Positions 36,126 through 44,689 of a DNA stretch of 64,000 bases are shown here, piece by piece. Made by a program: the position numbers and the translations under genes. This DNA comes from Paenibacillus sinopodophylli. Its GTDB lineage: Bacteria > Bacillota > Bacilli > Paenibacillales > Paenibacillaceae. Within the stretch, counting starts at the first letter, position 1, and each line of letters starts with the position of its first letter. Location: assembly GCF_005930355.1 (NCBI RefSeq), contig NZ_VDBO01000001.1:717339-781338 (forward strand), given 5' to 3'. A model generated the notes under the pieces. That model saw only the letters and a program-made list of their open reading frames with translations. It was not told where the DNA came from and made no database searches.

Positions 36126-36359
36126 ATGTATCAAATTAAAACGGGTATAATCATCGCCATTGTTCTTTCGGGAGTCTACGGGGCAGGCAAATCCAAGTTT
36201 TATGAAATAGCAGATAGAGAGAAAAGAAGACTGTCTAGAAGGGCTGATTGCCTTTTTTGGAGGGTCTTTTCGTATATAGGTGGTGAAATTCCATTACTGC
36301 GCGGTGAAGAAGGGCGCTTTATCTTTGCACCGGATAGCCGATTTATCTTCGAAGATTAG
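36126..36359 (+). CDS. Small ORF, uncertain
   Basis: A possible 77-residue product with a hydrophobic N-terminal segment (TGIIIAIVLSGVYGAGKS) followed by a basic stretch (EKRRLSRRADCLFW). No ribosome site is seen before ATG 36126, nor before an ATG at 36105, and no family is recognised. It may be a decayed fragment or chance. Confidence 0.25.
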   Translation: MYQIKTGIIIAIVLSGVYGAGKSKFYEIADREKRRLSRRADCLFWRVFSYIGGEIPLLRGEEGRFIFAPDSRFIFED

Positions 36360-36451
36360 AAAATTTTCACAATTGGCTTCGTGGGCTTGCCCCCACAAAC
36401 GACATTATTAATCCGAAATTAATTTATTAACGAAAGTGAAGGGAGCGGCTC

Positions 36452-37609
36452 ATGAAACACTCGAAAGCGATAACGCTTATAAGCCGGATCTACCAAAACC
36501 AACATCCGTTATTTGATTCCGAGGAGATGGCTAAAGCAGCAATTGACGATATCGATATTTTCCAAGTCTCTCCCCAAGTTTATTATTTATTGAAGAGCAG
36601 TGGCTTATTAGAAGCCGTGCCTTCCGAGCACCGAACCAGGCTTAAATCAGGCGTGGATGCTGTTTTGTTTCAAAACATGCTGATCCGCTCCGAGATGAAC
36701 AAGCTTCTTGAAGCGTTTGAGCGTTCAGGAATTCAAGTTATCATATTGAAAGGCATTCGGTTGTCTGAACGTTTTTTTGGACATTTTTCGGGCAGGGGAA
36801 CATCCGATATCGATCTGCTTGTACGTCCAGAAGATTTGGAAAAGGCGGTTGCCCTATTGGAGCGCCATGAGTTTATCCGGTATATAGAAGACGATGCGGA
36901 TCATTTCCATATGCTATTGAATAAATTTTATGCGAATGAGGATTTCCCGCTGCTCGGGGTGGAACTGCATTGGAATATTTTGCGCGAACATGTCTCGGAT
37001 ACGGATATGAGCAGCTTTTGGAAAGATGCAGAACCGATTTCTCCCTTTCAGTTGGTGAAGGAGCTTTCGGCCAAGGACACCTTTTACTACCTATGTCTTC
37101 ATGGCTATAACCATAATATGTTATCACTGAAGTACGTTATCGATATTTTGCACGTCCTGAGATGCTGCAGCGCAGAAATAGACTACGGCCAGCTCTTTGC
37201 ACAAGCAAAGAGCGATGGAAACTATGCCAAAGTACTAATTGCGCTGACAATTGTCTATGACTTATTTCCAGAGCTGAATGAAACCAAGCCGCTAAACCTA
37301 CGGAGGCACTGGCCGCTTTGGAATATCGAACTGATGCGAAATGCCCAATTCGGGATCAGGAACTGGCGTTTTTATGGCTTCCATCTGTTATCTGCCTTCG
37401 TCGCCTATGATTCAGTTAAACAACAGTGGGCACATCTGCGTTATTTACTGCTGCCGCCAAGAGATTATGCCTTGGACCTATTAAAGTATGCCAATAGATC
37501 TGACGTCCCAGATTCGAATGAGCCGATGAGCAAAATCTATGCCAAAATCTACAAGAGAAGACTACAATTTTGGATTCGAACCATTCGTGCCAAACAAAAA
37601 AAGAATTAA
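36452..37609 (+). CDS. Nucleotidyltransferase family protein (RiPP cluster)
   Basis: A 385-residue protein of the PF14907-like nucleotidyltransferase group. IQVIILKGIRLSERFFGHFSGRGTSDIDLLVRP holds the conserved LKG and the catalytic SDIDLL acids, and LGVELHWNI is the second conserved block. Family members are frequent in lasso peptide and PqqD-containing peptide clusters, where they are thought to modify the peptide or a carrier. GAAGGGAG precedes ATG 36452. The small precursor-like peptide begins 136 bases downstream. Confidence 0.85.
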   Translation: MKHSKAITLISRIYQNQHPLFDSEEMAKAAIDDIDIFQVSPQVYYLLKSSGLLEAVPSEHRTRLKSGVDAVLFQNMLIRSEMNKLLEAFERSGIQVIILKGIRLSERFFGHFSGRGTSDIDLLVRPEDLEKAVALLERHEFIRYIEDDADHFHMLLNKFYANEDFPLLGVELHWNILREHVSDTDMSSFWKDAEPISPFQLVKELSAKDTFYYLCLHGYNHNMLSLKYVIDILHVLRCCSAEIDYGQLFAQAKSDGNYAKVLIALTIVYDLFPELNETKPLNLRRHWPLWNIELMRNAQFGIRNWRFYGFHLLSAFVAYDSVKQQWAHLRYLLLPPRDYALDLLKYANRSDVPDSNEPMSKIYAKIYKRRLQFWIRTIRAKQKKN

Positions 37610-37745
37610 ATCGAATATTCTCGTTTTATACATACAAAAAGCAGGTATTAATACATTTTATCATAGTATTATTTTACTAAGTTTTATAAATATCATTGAC
37701 TATCCATATAATATGAAATAAATTCCTTGAAAGGAGGTGAATGAA

Positions 37746-37892
37746 ATGAAAAAATATGAAGCACCTAAAGTACTTTCACAGCATACTGTCGAGTTTGGAA
37801 CAGCAAGACCAAGCGATAAAGTCGGTGGCTACGAATGGTGCCAAAAACGTAATTTCAAACCTATGTTTTGCAGGCATTATGTCGGAGGTTAA
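37746..37892 (+). CDS. Candidate RiPP precursor peptide (48 aa)
   Basis: A 48-residue ORF with a perfect AAGGAGGTGA site (37731-37740). The leader begins MKKYEAPKVL, where Tyr4 and Pro7 fit the YxxP motif that RiPP recognition elements (RRE) and PqqD-like proteins bind in lasso leaders. The C-terminal part has two Cys (residues 32 and 42), many aromatics and basics, a Gly-Gly at 27-28 and a final Gly-Gly. In lasso precursors a Thr sits at -2 of a core starting with Gly; here the Thr (14 or 19) is followed by residues that do not give a Gly start or an acidic ring residue at 7-9. So it is not a clear lasso core. It is followed by a hairpin and by kinase, PqqD-like, peptidase and transporter genes. 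Confidence 0.7.
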   Translation: MKKYEAPKVLSQHTVEFGTARPSDKVGGYEWCQKRNFKPMFCRHYVGG

Positions 37893-37916
37893 CTAGAAAG
37901 CAATGATAGATTTCAT

Positions 37917-37962
37917 CTGAGAAGTGGAGCTAACCATCTAGTTTGCTCCCTTTTCTTCTCAG
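37917..37962 (+). terminator. Hairpin after precursor gene (attenuator-like)
   Basis: CTGAGAAG (37917-37924) pairs with CTTCTCAG (37955-37962), and GGAGC (37926-37930) with GCTCC (37945-37949) inside it. No long U-run follows. It lies between the precursor and the biosynthesis genes, a common place for partial termination or for stabilising the precursor mRNA. Confidence 0.55.
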
Positions 37963-37992
37963 GAAAAAGTTCTGAAGAACAGGCGGTGCATA

Positions 37993-38787
37993 TTGACGTA
38001 CATATTGCAAACTCAAGTCGGCAGAAGTTCGATCGATTTTCATATTCAAACTACTTTTTTATATGATGAATTGACCGCGCGTTTTCGTTCCTTTAAAGCA
38101 AGTGAAAATCTTGAAGCGCCTGACATTCAAGTGGAGGTCTACGACTTTTACGGGAAACCATTCGACGACGGTCCTGTCGAGATTCAAGAGAACGGCGACG
38201 AATATGTCTATATCCGTGCGGACTATAAGCTGGAGACATCATCTGATTACAGTCAGGCAAAAATTTATGTTCACGATGACCTTGCACTCAAGCACGCCTT
38301 AATCAATCTCTACAGCTCCTGGCTGATCCATCGGTGCGCAGGGCTGCTCATCCATTCGTCATGCGTGGTGGAGAATGACCGCGCTTGGATGTTTGCCGGG
38401 CCTTCGGGAGCAGGCAAATCGACGGTAGCTGATCTTTCCGATCCCCGTCCTATTCTTTCAGATGAGGCTACGCTTCTACTGTTCGAACAAGATGGTTCGA
38501 TTACAATCCATGATTCCCCATTTCGGAGCGAAATGGAAGAAGCATGCGAGCTTCCAAGCAGCCCCTTGGCAGGCATTCATTTTCTGATTCAATCTCAGGA
38601 TGTAAGGCGGGTAGGTATCCGCAAAGGCGACGCGCTGATTTCATTGCTGGATAAGATTTTTTATTGGGAGCATAACAAGCTGGAAACAGCAAAGATGATT
38701 GCGCTTTGCAAGCAAGCGGTAGAAAGCGTACCGGCTTATGAGCTATATTTTCAGAAAAACGATGCCTTTTGGGGAGTGATATCATGA
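37993..38787 (+). CDS. HPr-kinase-like P-loop protein (RiPP cluster)
   Basis: A 264-residue protein resembling the HPr kinase/lasso peptide kinase group. LLIHSSCVVENDRAWMFAGPSGAGKSTVADLS holds the Walker A (GPSGAGKST), and PILSDEATLLLFEQDG is the conserved acidic block. The N-terminal half is a separate domain of about 120 residues. Kinases of this type phosphorylate the C-terminal Ser of some Firmicute lasso precursors; the peptide here has no C-terminal Ser, so the target may differ. The start is TTG 37993 with AGGCGGTG upstream. It overlaps the PqqD-like gene by four bases. Confidence 0.75.
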   Translation: MTYILQTQVGRSSIDFHIQTTFLYDELTARFRSFKASENLEAPDIQVEVYDFYGKPFDDGPVEIQENGDEYVYIRADYKLETSSDYSQAKIYVHDDLALKHALINLYSSWLIHRCAGLLIHSSCVVENDRAWMFAGPSGAGKSTVADLSDPRPILSDEATLLLFEQDGSITIHDSPFRSEMEEACELPSSPLAGIHFLIQSQDVRRVGIRKGDALISLLDKIFYWEHNKLETAKMIALCKQAVESVPAYELYFQKNDAFWGVIS

Positions 38788-39062
38788 CGATACTAGCAGA
38801 CCAAACACTGCTGAAACAGAAAAATATCGAGACGGCTGAGCTGGATGGCGAGTGGCTGCTGCTGAACATCAACACCCACGCCATCACGAAAGTGAACGAG
38901 CTTGGAGGCTATATTTGGTCGATTCTTCCCGAATATCCAACTGTCACAGAGCTGGCCGAAAAAGTACATAGCGAATACGGCGTTGAGATGGAAGTTGTCC
39001 TCAATGACGTTCAGGCGTTTGTTGAGATGCTGATTGAGGCCGGACTGATAATACATGCATGA
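38784..39062 (+). CDS. PqqD-like RRE protein
   Basis: A 92-residue protein of the PqqD family (the lasso B1-type recognition element). KNIETAELDGEWLLLNINTHAITKVNELGGYIWSIL contains the beta strands and the conserved N-x-x-G-xxIW segment. PTVTELAEKVHSEYGVEMEVVLNDVQAFVEMLIEAGLI is the helical wing. It probably binds the YxxP leader of the peptide at 37746 and presents it to the enzymes. The ATG at 38784 overlaps the stop of the kinase-like gene, and the gene overlaps the peptidase gene by eight bases. Confidence 0.88.
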   Translation: MTILADQTLLKQKNIETAELDGEWLLLNINTHAITKVNELGGYIWSILPEYPTVTELAEKVHSEYGVEMEVVLNDVQAFVEMLIEAGLIIHA

Positions 39063-39498
39063 TTTGACGCCAGTCATGTCAGCAGCAATCCAGCGAAACG
39101 GAAAGATCGAGCTGCCCTCTGCTGGTATCAGCATGTATCCCGTGATCAAAGAAGGAAACGTAAGTACTTTCTTGTCCGTACAACGGGAAGAATTGAAACT
39201 TGGCGATATATGTTTATTCGTTACGGACCTAGGTGCGTTGATCGGACACCGGCTGCATGCCGTAAAGCAGGACGGCTCAAAGGAATTGTTTATCTTCAAG
39301 GGAGATACATGCTTTGAGCCGGATGATCCCGTACCGTTCACAAGCATTCTGGGACGATGGTCCGGCGTTCGCCGTAACAGCCGATTTCAAGCTGCGAATC
39401 ATTGGAGATCCAGGCTGCTTGCTCTACTGGCTTTGCGTGTACCTAAATGGCACAAAGTAATTCGATGGTGTGCAGAAAGAAACGAGCGTTATATGTAA
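39055..39498 (+). CDS. S24/S26-type signal peptidase-like protein
   Basis: A 147-residue protein with the SipW/signal peptidase I-like core. IELPSAGISMYPVIKEGNV matches the G-x-SM-x-P motif with the catalytic Ser, LKLGDICLFV follows, GHRLHAV is the histidine motif of the ER-type (S-H) signal peptidases, and ELFIFKGDTCFEPDDPV is the KGD block. No membrane anchor is seen at the N-terminus; the C-terminal helix SRLLALLALRVPKWHKVI may associate with the membrane. In this operon it is the best candidate for the leader protease, replacing the lasso B2 transglutaminase-like enzyme (inference). Confidence 0.75.
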   Translation: MHDLTPVMSAAIQRNGKIELPSAGISMYPVIKEGNVSTFLSVQREELKLGDICLFVTDLGALIGHRLHAVKQDGSKELFIFKGDTCFEPDDPVPFTSILGRWSGVRRNSRFQAANHWRSRLLALLALRVPKWHKVIRWCAERNERYM

Positions 39499-39535
39499 CT
39501 GCAAGAGAGTCACATTGACAAAGGAGTATTTTAAA

Positions 39536-41770
39536 TTGAAAACGGAGAGTGCGAAACGGGAAGCCGGTAAACCTGTTAATGGCGTCGCAGTTGTACAACA
39601 GGATACGGAGAATCCATGGCTCCGTTTAAGAGCGGATGTGGATTTCACCCGACGACGATTTCGGCATTACGAGGTTATTTTCAAGTCTTTGACCATGGAA
39701 ATGGTGGACAGACAAGGGAAAACCATCATGACCTTCCATAAGAATAACATGATCGATGTATCCGTTCGCGAGGCTTTCGGCGGAGCATCGTTTTTTATTA
39801 TAACTGGTGATGGCGAGATAGAAGCTGCGAGGTTTTCGTTTCCGTACATCGAGCCTTACCGACAGGCGGTTCCCACGATAAGGAACTGGCTGGCGGAAAA
39901 GGAGGAAACCGGAGTTCTTGCGCTCCCAGTTCTAGAAGAAAGTTCGGAAAATGATAGATGCTCAAAATGCTACAAAACCTCATCTTCCAGTACAAGCAAG
40001 TGTTTAACCTGCAGCAGCAGATGGTCCATGCTGAGCAGGTTAGCGGCTTACTGTACCCCATACCGAAGCCCCATGCTGGTATGCGCGCTGCTGCTTGTAT
40101 TATCCGTATTTATTGAAGTGATCCCACCCTATTTGATCAAAATGATTGTGGATGAAGTGGCCAAACCGTCCGGAAGTTTGAACGTGCTTTTTGCCTTGGC
40201 AAGCGGTTTGGCTCTTGTACAGGTGTTATCAGCTGCGATGCAAGTCATTCGAAGCTACCTTGGCGTTCGAATAGGAGGGAAGCTGATAGGCGCGATCCGC
40301 CGGGATATGTTCGGCGCTTTGCTGAAGCTTTCGATGCGCTTCTTCGATTACCGTCAGGTTTCTCAGTTTATCGGCCGCATACAGGATGATACCGATGAAT
40401 TAAAAGAATTTTTGACGAACGGCATGGTGTATCTAGTCACGCAGATGCTGCTCGGCGTAGGCATCCTGTTTATGCTATTCCATCTGAATTGGCAGCTGGC
40501 AGCGATGATTCTTATCCCGACCCCATTCTTGTTTGCCGGATTCTATTGGCTGTGGAATAGGCTTAGCTCACTTTGGTATTCGCAATGGCAATCCGCTATG
40601 CATGTCAACAATGTGATTGGAGAAGCGCTGCAGGGCATTCGAGTCATTAAAGCCTTTGCGCAGGAAAATGCCGAGAAAAACCGTTTTGAAAAGGTGAATA
40701 ATCATTGGATCAATCGCACGATTTCCTTCGGTAATCTTTGGCTTGGCGTAACTCCGATTTTCACGGTACTGACGGCTGTATTCGGCATTGCTATTTGGTA
40801 TTTGGGAGGACGATCGGTTATGTCCGGCACTATGTCTATTGGAACATTGACTGCCTTTACGACCTATTTGCTCATGTTCTTCGGGCCTATTCAAGCTTCT
40901 GGGCAGCTATTAAGCTGGCTTAATCGCTCGCTTGGCTCGGCTGAACGGATTCTCGAAATCATCGATGCCAAGGTTGATGTCCCTGATAAGCGGGACGCGG
41001 TGGAGCTTTCTTCCGTTTCCGGCGAGATCCGCTTTCATGATGTACGGTACGGGTATGAAGTGGAACGACCGGTGCTAAAAGATATTAACCTCACCATACG
41101 TCCCGGTGAAATGATCGGGCTGGTTGGTCGCTCCGGTGCTGGGAAAACGACTCTTATAAACATGATTTGCCGGTTTTATGACCCGAATGCCGGAAGCATT
41201 GCGCTTGACGGGCACGACTTGAAAGATATCCGGCAGGAGAGTCTCCGGAAGCATATTGGTGTCGTGCTTCAGGAAACGTTTTTGTTCGACGGTACGATAG
41301 CCGAGAACATAGCCTACGGCCGTCCGGATAATCCGCCGGAGACCATTATCGCAGCTGCACACGCCGCGAATGCCCACGATTTTATTTGTCGTCTGCCGGA
41401 AGGTTACGATACGCGCGTCGGGGAACGCGGACACCGCTTATCGGGCGGGGAGAAACAGCGTATCGCAATTGCGAGAGCGCTGCTGCTTGATCCGGAGATT
41501 TTGATCTTAGACGAAGCAACGGCATCTGTAGATACGGAGACGGAGCGCCTAATTCAAGAAGCGTTAAGCCGCTTAATTCGGGGAAGAACCACCATCGCGA
41601 TAGCCCATCGCTTATCCACTCTACGCCATGCAGACAGGCTTGTAGTCCTCGACCAAGGCCGCATTGTTGAAATGGGGACGCATGATGAGCTTTACGCGAA
41701 ACAAACGCATTATTATCATTTGGTCGAATCGCAAAAACAAACGGCGAAAACACCATCGGAGGTCGGATAA
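39536..41770 (+). CDS. ABC transporter with N-terminal extra domain and zinc ribbon
   Basis: A 744-residue half-transporter with fused permease and ATPase. Residues about 25-125 form an extra cytosolic domain (NPWLRLRADVDFTRRRFRHYEVIFKSL) resembling DUF1854. Cys142/145 and Cys156/159 form a CxxC-x10-CxxC zinc-ribbon-like motif before the membrane domain (residues about 180-450). The ATPase has GLVGRSGAGKTT, LSGGEKQRIAIARALLL and ILILDEATASVD. There is no C39 peptidase domain. The start TTG 39536 lies behind AAGGAG; an upstream in-frame frame is open but has no site. Related transporters are paired with DUF1854 proteins in cyanophycin-linked loci. Here it probably exports the peptide. Confidence 0.87.
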   Translation: MKTESAKREAGKPVNGVAVVQQDTENPWLRLRADVDFTRRRFRHYEVIFKSLTMEMVDRQGKTIMTFHKNNMIDVSVREAFGGASFFIITGDGEIEAARFSFPYIEPYRQAVPTIRNWLAEKEETGVLALPVLEESSENDRCSKCYKTSSSSTSKCLTCSSRWSMLSRLAAYCTPYRSPMLVCALLLVLSVFIEVIPPYLIKMIVDEVAKPSGSLNVLFALASGLALVQVLSAAMQVIRSYLGVRIGGKLIGAIRRDMFGALLKLSMRFFDYRQVSQFIGRIQDDTDELKEFLTNGMVYLVTQMLLGVGILFMLFHLNWQLAAMILIPTPFLFAGFYWLWNRLSSLWYSQWQSAMHVNNVIGEALQGIRVIKAFAQENAEKNRFEKVNNHWINRTISFGNLWLGVTPIFTVLTAVFGIAIWYLGGRSVMSGTMSIGTLTAFTTYLLMFFGPIQASGQLLSWLNRSLGSAERILEIIDAKVDVPDKRDAVELSSVSGEIRFHDVRYGYEVERPVLKDINLTIRPGEMIGLVGRSGAGKTTLINMICRFYDPNAGSIALDGHDLKDIRQESLRKHIGVVLQETFLFDGTIAENIAYGRPDNPPETIIAAAHAANAHDFICRLPEGYDTRVGERGHRLSGGEKQRIAIARALLLDPEILILDEATASVDTETERLIQEALSRLIRGRTTIAIAHRLSTLRHADRLVVLDQGRIVEMGTHDELYAKQTHYYHLVESQKQTAKTPSEVG

Positions 41771-41771
41771 G

Positions 41772-42269
41772 ATGAACCCTTATTTCTTTTTAAACCACTC
41801 GGAGCTGAGTCAAATCCGTTTGTTCCGATCTTCTGACGGTATTTTGCATTTGGAGCAGGAAGGTAAGGGTTTTGCCCGTGTAACGCTTATTCGCAGTTTT
41901 CCGTATACAATGCCCGACAGGTTCATCTCGGTTCGCTCTGCTGAAGGACATGAAATTGTAATGATACAGGACGTGAAGCTTCTCGCGGAAGATAGCTTTC
42001 AGGCGGTACGATATGAGCTTGACCGAAATTATATGATTCCAGTCATTACACAAATTCTGACCGTTAGAAAAAAAGGCAGCAAGTGGCATTTTCAGATCGA
42101 TACGAATTATGGCCCGGCAGCATTGGTCATGGATAACCTCCATGAAAATATCCAACCTGTAACGGAAAGCCGCTGGATGGTAACGGACAATGAAGGACGC
42201 CGCTTCGAGTTGTCAGATCCGGAGCAGATGGATGCCCGAAGCCGTGAACATTGGAAGAAGCTGATCTGA
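41772..42269 (+). CDS. DUF1854 protein
   Basis: A 165-residue protein of the DUF1854 family. FFLNHSELSQIRLFRSSDGILHLEQEGKGFARVTLIRSFPYTMPDRFISVRSAEGHEIVMI and ITQILTVRKKGSKWHFQIDTNYGPAALVMDNLHENIQPV are conserved parts. The family's function is unknown but it is nearly always next to an ABC transporter of the preceding type. GGAGG lies upstream of ATG 41772, which starts two bases after the transporter stop. It closes the peptide cluster. Confidence 0.87.
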   Translation: MNPYFFLNHSELSQIRLFRSSDGILHLEQEGKGFARVTLIRSFPYTMPDRFISVRSAEGHEIVMIQDVKLLAEDSFQAVRYELDRNYMIPVITQILTVRKKGSKWHFQIDTNYGPAALVMDNLHENIQPVTESRWMVTDNEGRRFELSDPEQMDARSREHWKKLI

Positions 42270-42388
42270 TTTACGATTTGTAAAGGTCAGGAAGTATTCG
42301 TTTGAAATACATAGGGTCATCCACTCATGACAACACTGATTTTTTTGTAAACTACTTTTCGAGAAGAAACCACAAAGCGGCGCTCTAG

Positions 42389-43009
42389 GTGTGCGTGGAC
42401 GATTATGATGAGGCTATCAGTATGCTATTATCCGTACGAGATCAGGGGAAGAAGGATTCTCTTTGCCATTTTCGTTTTGGATACGCTTACTACTATTCGG
42501 GAAAATATGAGGAAGCGTTGCAACAGTTTGAGATAGCGAACCAACTGTATCCAGTGGACAAGCAGGATGCCAACTTCGCGCAGAAGTCCAAGACAAGCCT
42601 TGCAAGCCAAGTTAGTAAAGGAGGAGACTCCTGATCCTGTCATCACATCCTCGCGAGTATATGCTCAAACTCAGAATGCATAACACCTTTTACCATTCAA
42701 ATGGGTTGTTCACTCGAGTTCGGTGTCACTGATTTTAAGTTAAGGGAGCTACAAAAATGAGGTTTTTGCGGAACGTATCGACGAGGGATTTGAAGGGAAC
42801 GGCTATGACTGGGTTCTTTGGCTCTTGTTTTCATCGAGGAAATCATGCCGGGGCTGGCAGCTAAGATCCAATTTGATCCTGAGGCGGGTATGTTGTGTGC
42901 TTACTCAGCCAACGGCGAAGCGTTGGAGAGGTTTGCTCTAGGTTTTAATGCTGCTTGTGAGGATGATACCTTGATTCGCGATATATTTTCCCGTGCTGAG
43001 TTGGACTAA
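42389..43009 (+). pseudogene. Decayed TPR-Imm51 gene
   Basis: Pieces match the intact TPR-Imm51 gene at 50686. The TPR part (DSLCHFRFGYAYYYSGKYEEALQQFEIANQLYP, 42389-42634) is open, then come stops and frameshifts, then EERIDEGFEGNGYDW-type remains and a frameshifted C-terminal part (FIEEIMPGLAAKIQFDPEAG to DIFSRAELD, 42818-43009). The N-terminal TPR helices are missing. It is a degenerate paralogue. Confidence 0.7.
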
Positions 43010-43173
43010 GACGGAGAAGACTAATCTTATAATGAGGACTATTACTGCAACTGATTCAGACTATGATTAGATATCCCTATGTAAAAATCTCTCAGCAAAT
43101 GAAAATATGGAATTATACCGATGAGAAGTAGAAGCCTTACAATAGTATAAAACTTTCTAGAGGTGATGAGCGT

Positions 43174-44097
43174 ATGGGAACATGGAGTGCTGAGGTTTTT
43201 GGTAATGACACCTCGTGTGAGATCAAGGAATATTTCTATGAGCAGTACAATCGGGGATCTGAAGTTACTCAAATTGTAACCGAGATAGAAGAGAAATTCA
43301 CTTATAGCTTAAATAATACAGATGATAGAAACAATGTATTATTTGCGTTGTCCTACTGTCTTTGGGAAACCAAATCCTTAGAGGATTCGCTGTTAGAGCA
43401 AATCACTCAGATCATTGAGAGTGGGAGTGACTTAACTGTCTGTGAACAGCTTGGAGCCAATGTAACATTCATTAACAAACGAAAAAAGTATTTACATACA
43501 TTTATCACCAAAATTAGTATACCCAAAAGTATAGCAAAAAAGAGGGTCAAGCCACCTACGCAAGTTGAAAGTGATTATCACAATGGCAGCTGTCTTACTT
43601 TTAAATATCCCAGTGGTTTATATGGCGGCATTATCGTTATCGACTGCGCCTTTTATAGTAACAGAGGTTCAATGCGCATAGCATTCACCGATATTGAGCA
43701 GCACTCTGAACCCCATTATAACGATTTTCTAATCTCGAGCCTGACCAACTTCAACTGGGAGGGTGTATGGGGAGAGGCAAACAAGTATGCCGCCTTTGAC
43801 GGTAAGACTGCCCGCATTTCTACCTATCCGTTGAGTTATGATCATTCTAAAGAGCGTGTTTCTTATTTTGAGTATAACGATATGTTCTTCACAATTGTGG
43901 GTACGCTCCCTAAATACACACAATGCCTTCTATCTACAGTTGGCATTGGAGTCCATTACAATCTTGCTTATACTGAGTTCGCTATCTCTATGAAAAAGAC
44001 ATTACTACACTGGAAGCAAAATGAAGACCTATACAGTAAAAAAATTTCTAAGGAAACGATTGCTAAATTAAATAATTTATTAGTTCTCAACAAGTAA
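43174..44097 (+). CDS. DUF4259-like immunity-type protein
   Basis: A 307-residue protein. The start MGTWSAEVFGNDTSCEIKEYF and the following helical segment resemble DUF4259. The middle part (SGLYGGIIVIDCAFYSNRGSMRIAF) and the C-terminal part are of unknown type. AGAGGTGATG precedes ATG 43174. It is the first gene of the immunity-type array. No cognate toxin is identifiable nearby, so the function is inferred from context. Confidence 0.6.
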   Translation: MGTWSAEVFGNDTSCEIKEYFYEQYNRGSEVTQIVTEIEEKFTYSLNNTDDRNNVLFALSYCLWETKSLEDSLLEQITQIIESGSDLTVCEQLGANVTFINKRKKYLHTFITKISIPKSIAKKRVKPPTQVESDYHNGSCLTFKYPSGLYGGIIVIDCAFYSNRGSMRIAFTDIEQHSEPHYNDFLISSLTNFNWEGVWGEANKYAAFDGKTARISTYPLSYDHSKERVSYFEYNDMFFTIVGTLPKYTQCLLSTVGIGVHYNLAYTEFAISMKKTLLHWKQNEDLYSKKISKETIAKLNNLLVLNK

Positions 44098-44209
44098 CTC
44101 GGCGTTGATTCTTGTTACGGTATGCAGCCGATGCTGTAATTCTTTATCAATCAAAAACAGAATAAAAATAAATAATGAAGCAATGACCTAAATTTGAAAA
44201 TGGCAGCCA

Positions 44210-44560
44210 CGTAATAAAACGACAAGAATGACTTTACTAATTTTTCGTAACGGAGCTACACGGCGAAAATATTTTTTTTTGAAAAAGCACTCAACTAAAT
44301 GGCGTTCTTTGTACAAACACCAATCCACTTTTCATGAATTTCGACTATTTGCTTTTGGCAGAATGATATAGGATGCCTGATTCGCAGTAATACAATGCCG
44401 AATTACTTCTGAGCCATATGCTTTATCGCCAAGAATATGGCTTCCCGTATTGTCATATTCCTGTAGTAAATCTTTCGCTAAAACGGAATCATGGACTTTA
44501 CCACCTATCAGAAGACAAGCGAAAGGATTTCCCAATCCAACCAACATTTTCACTATTTTA
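44210..44560 (-). pseudogene. IS5-family transposase C-terminal remnant
   Basis: The minus strand reads LVGLGNPFACLLIGGKVHDSVLAKDLLQEYDNTGSHILGDKAYGSEVIRHCI (44553-44400), the DDE-type D-K-A-Y-G block. After a frameshift at a T-run near 44270 it reads YKERHLVECFFKKI, the terminal E-motif. The N-terminal part is absent. It is a fragment of an IS5-type element, consistent with insertion and decay inside the immunity array. Confidence 0.7.
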
Positions 44561-44689
44561 TACGCTAAGTCAGCTCGTTGAGTTTAAATGACCGCTAATG
44601 TTATAGGAATCTCTTGAAATCGTTATCCACTAGTACTTAACGTATAGAAACTACGTGTTTTATTACCATAAGTTGTATTAAAGTATGTT

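Noticed and set aside
37746..37892. Lasso peptide precursor label
   Set aside because: The leader fits, but no lasso cyclase or B2 protease is in the window and the core register does not fit, so only the broader RiPP precursor label is kept.
39470..39535. Upstream extension of the ABC transporter start
   Set aside because: It overlaps the peptidase gene and has no ribosome site, while TTG 39536 has AAGGAG at good spacing.
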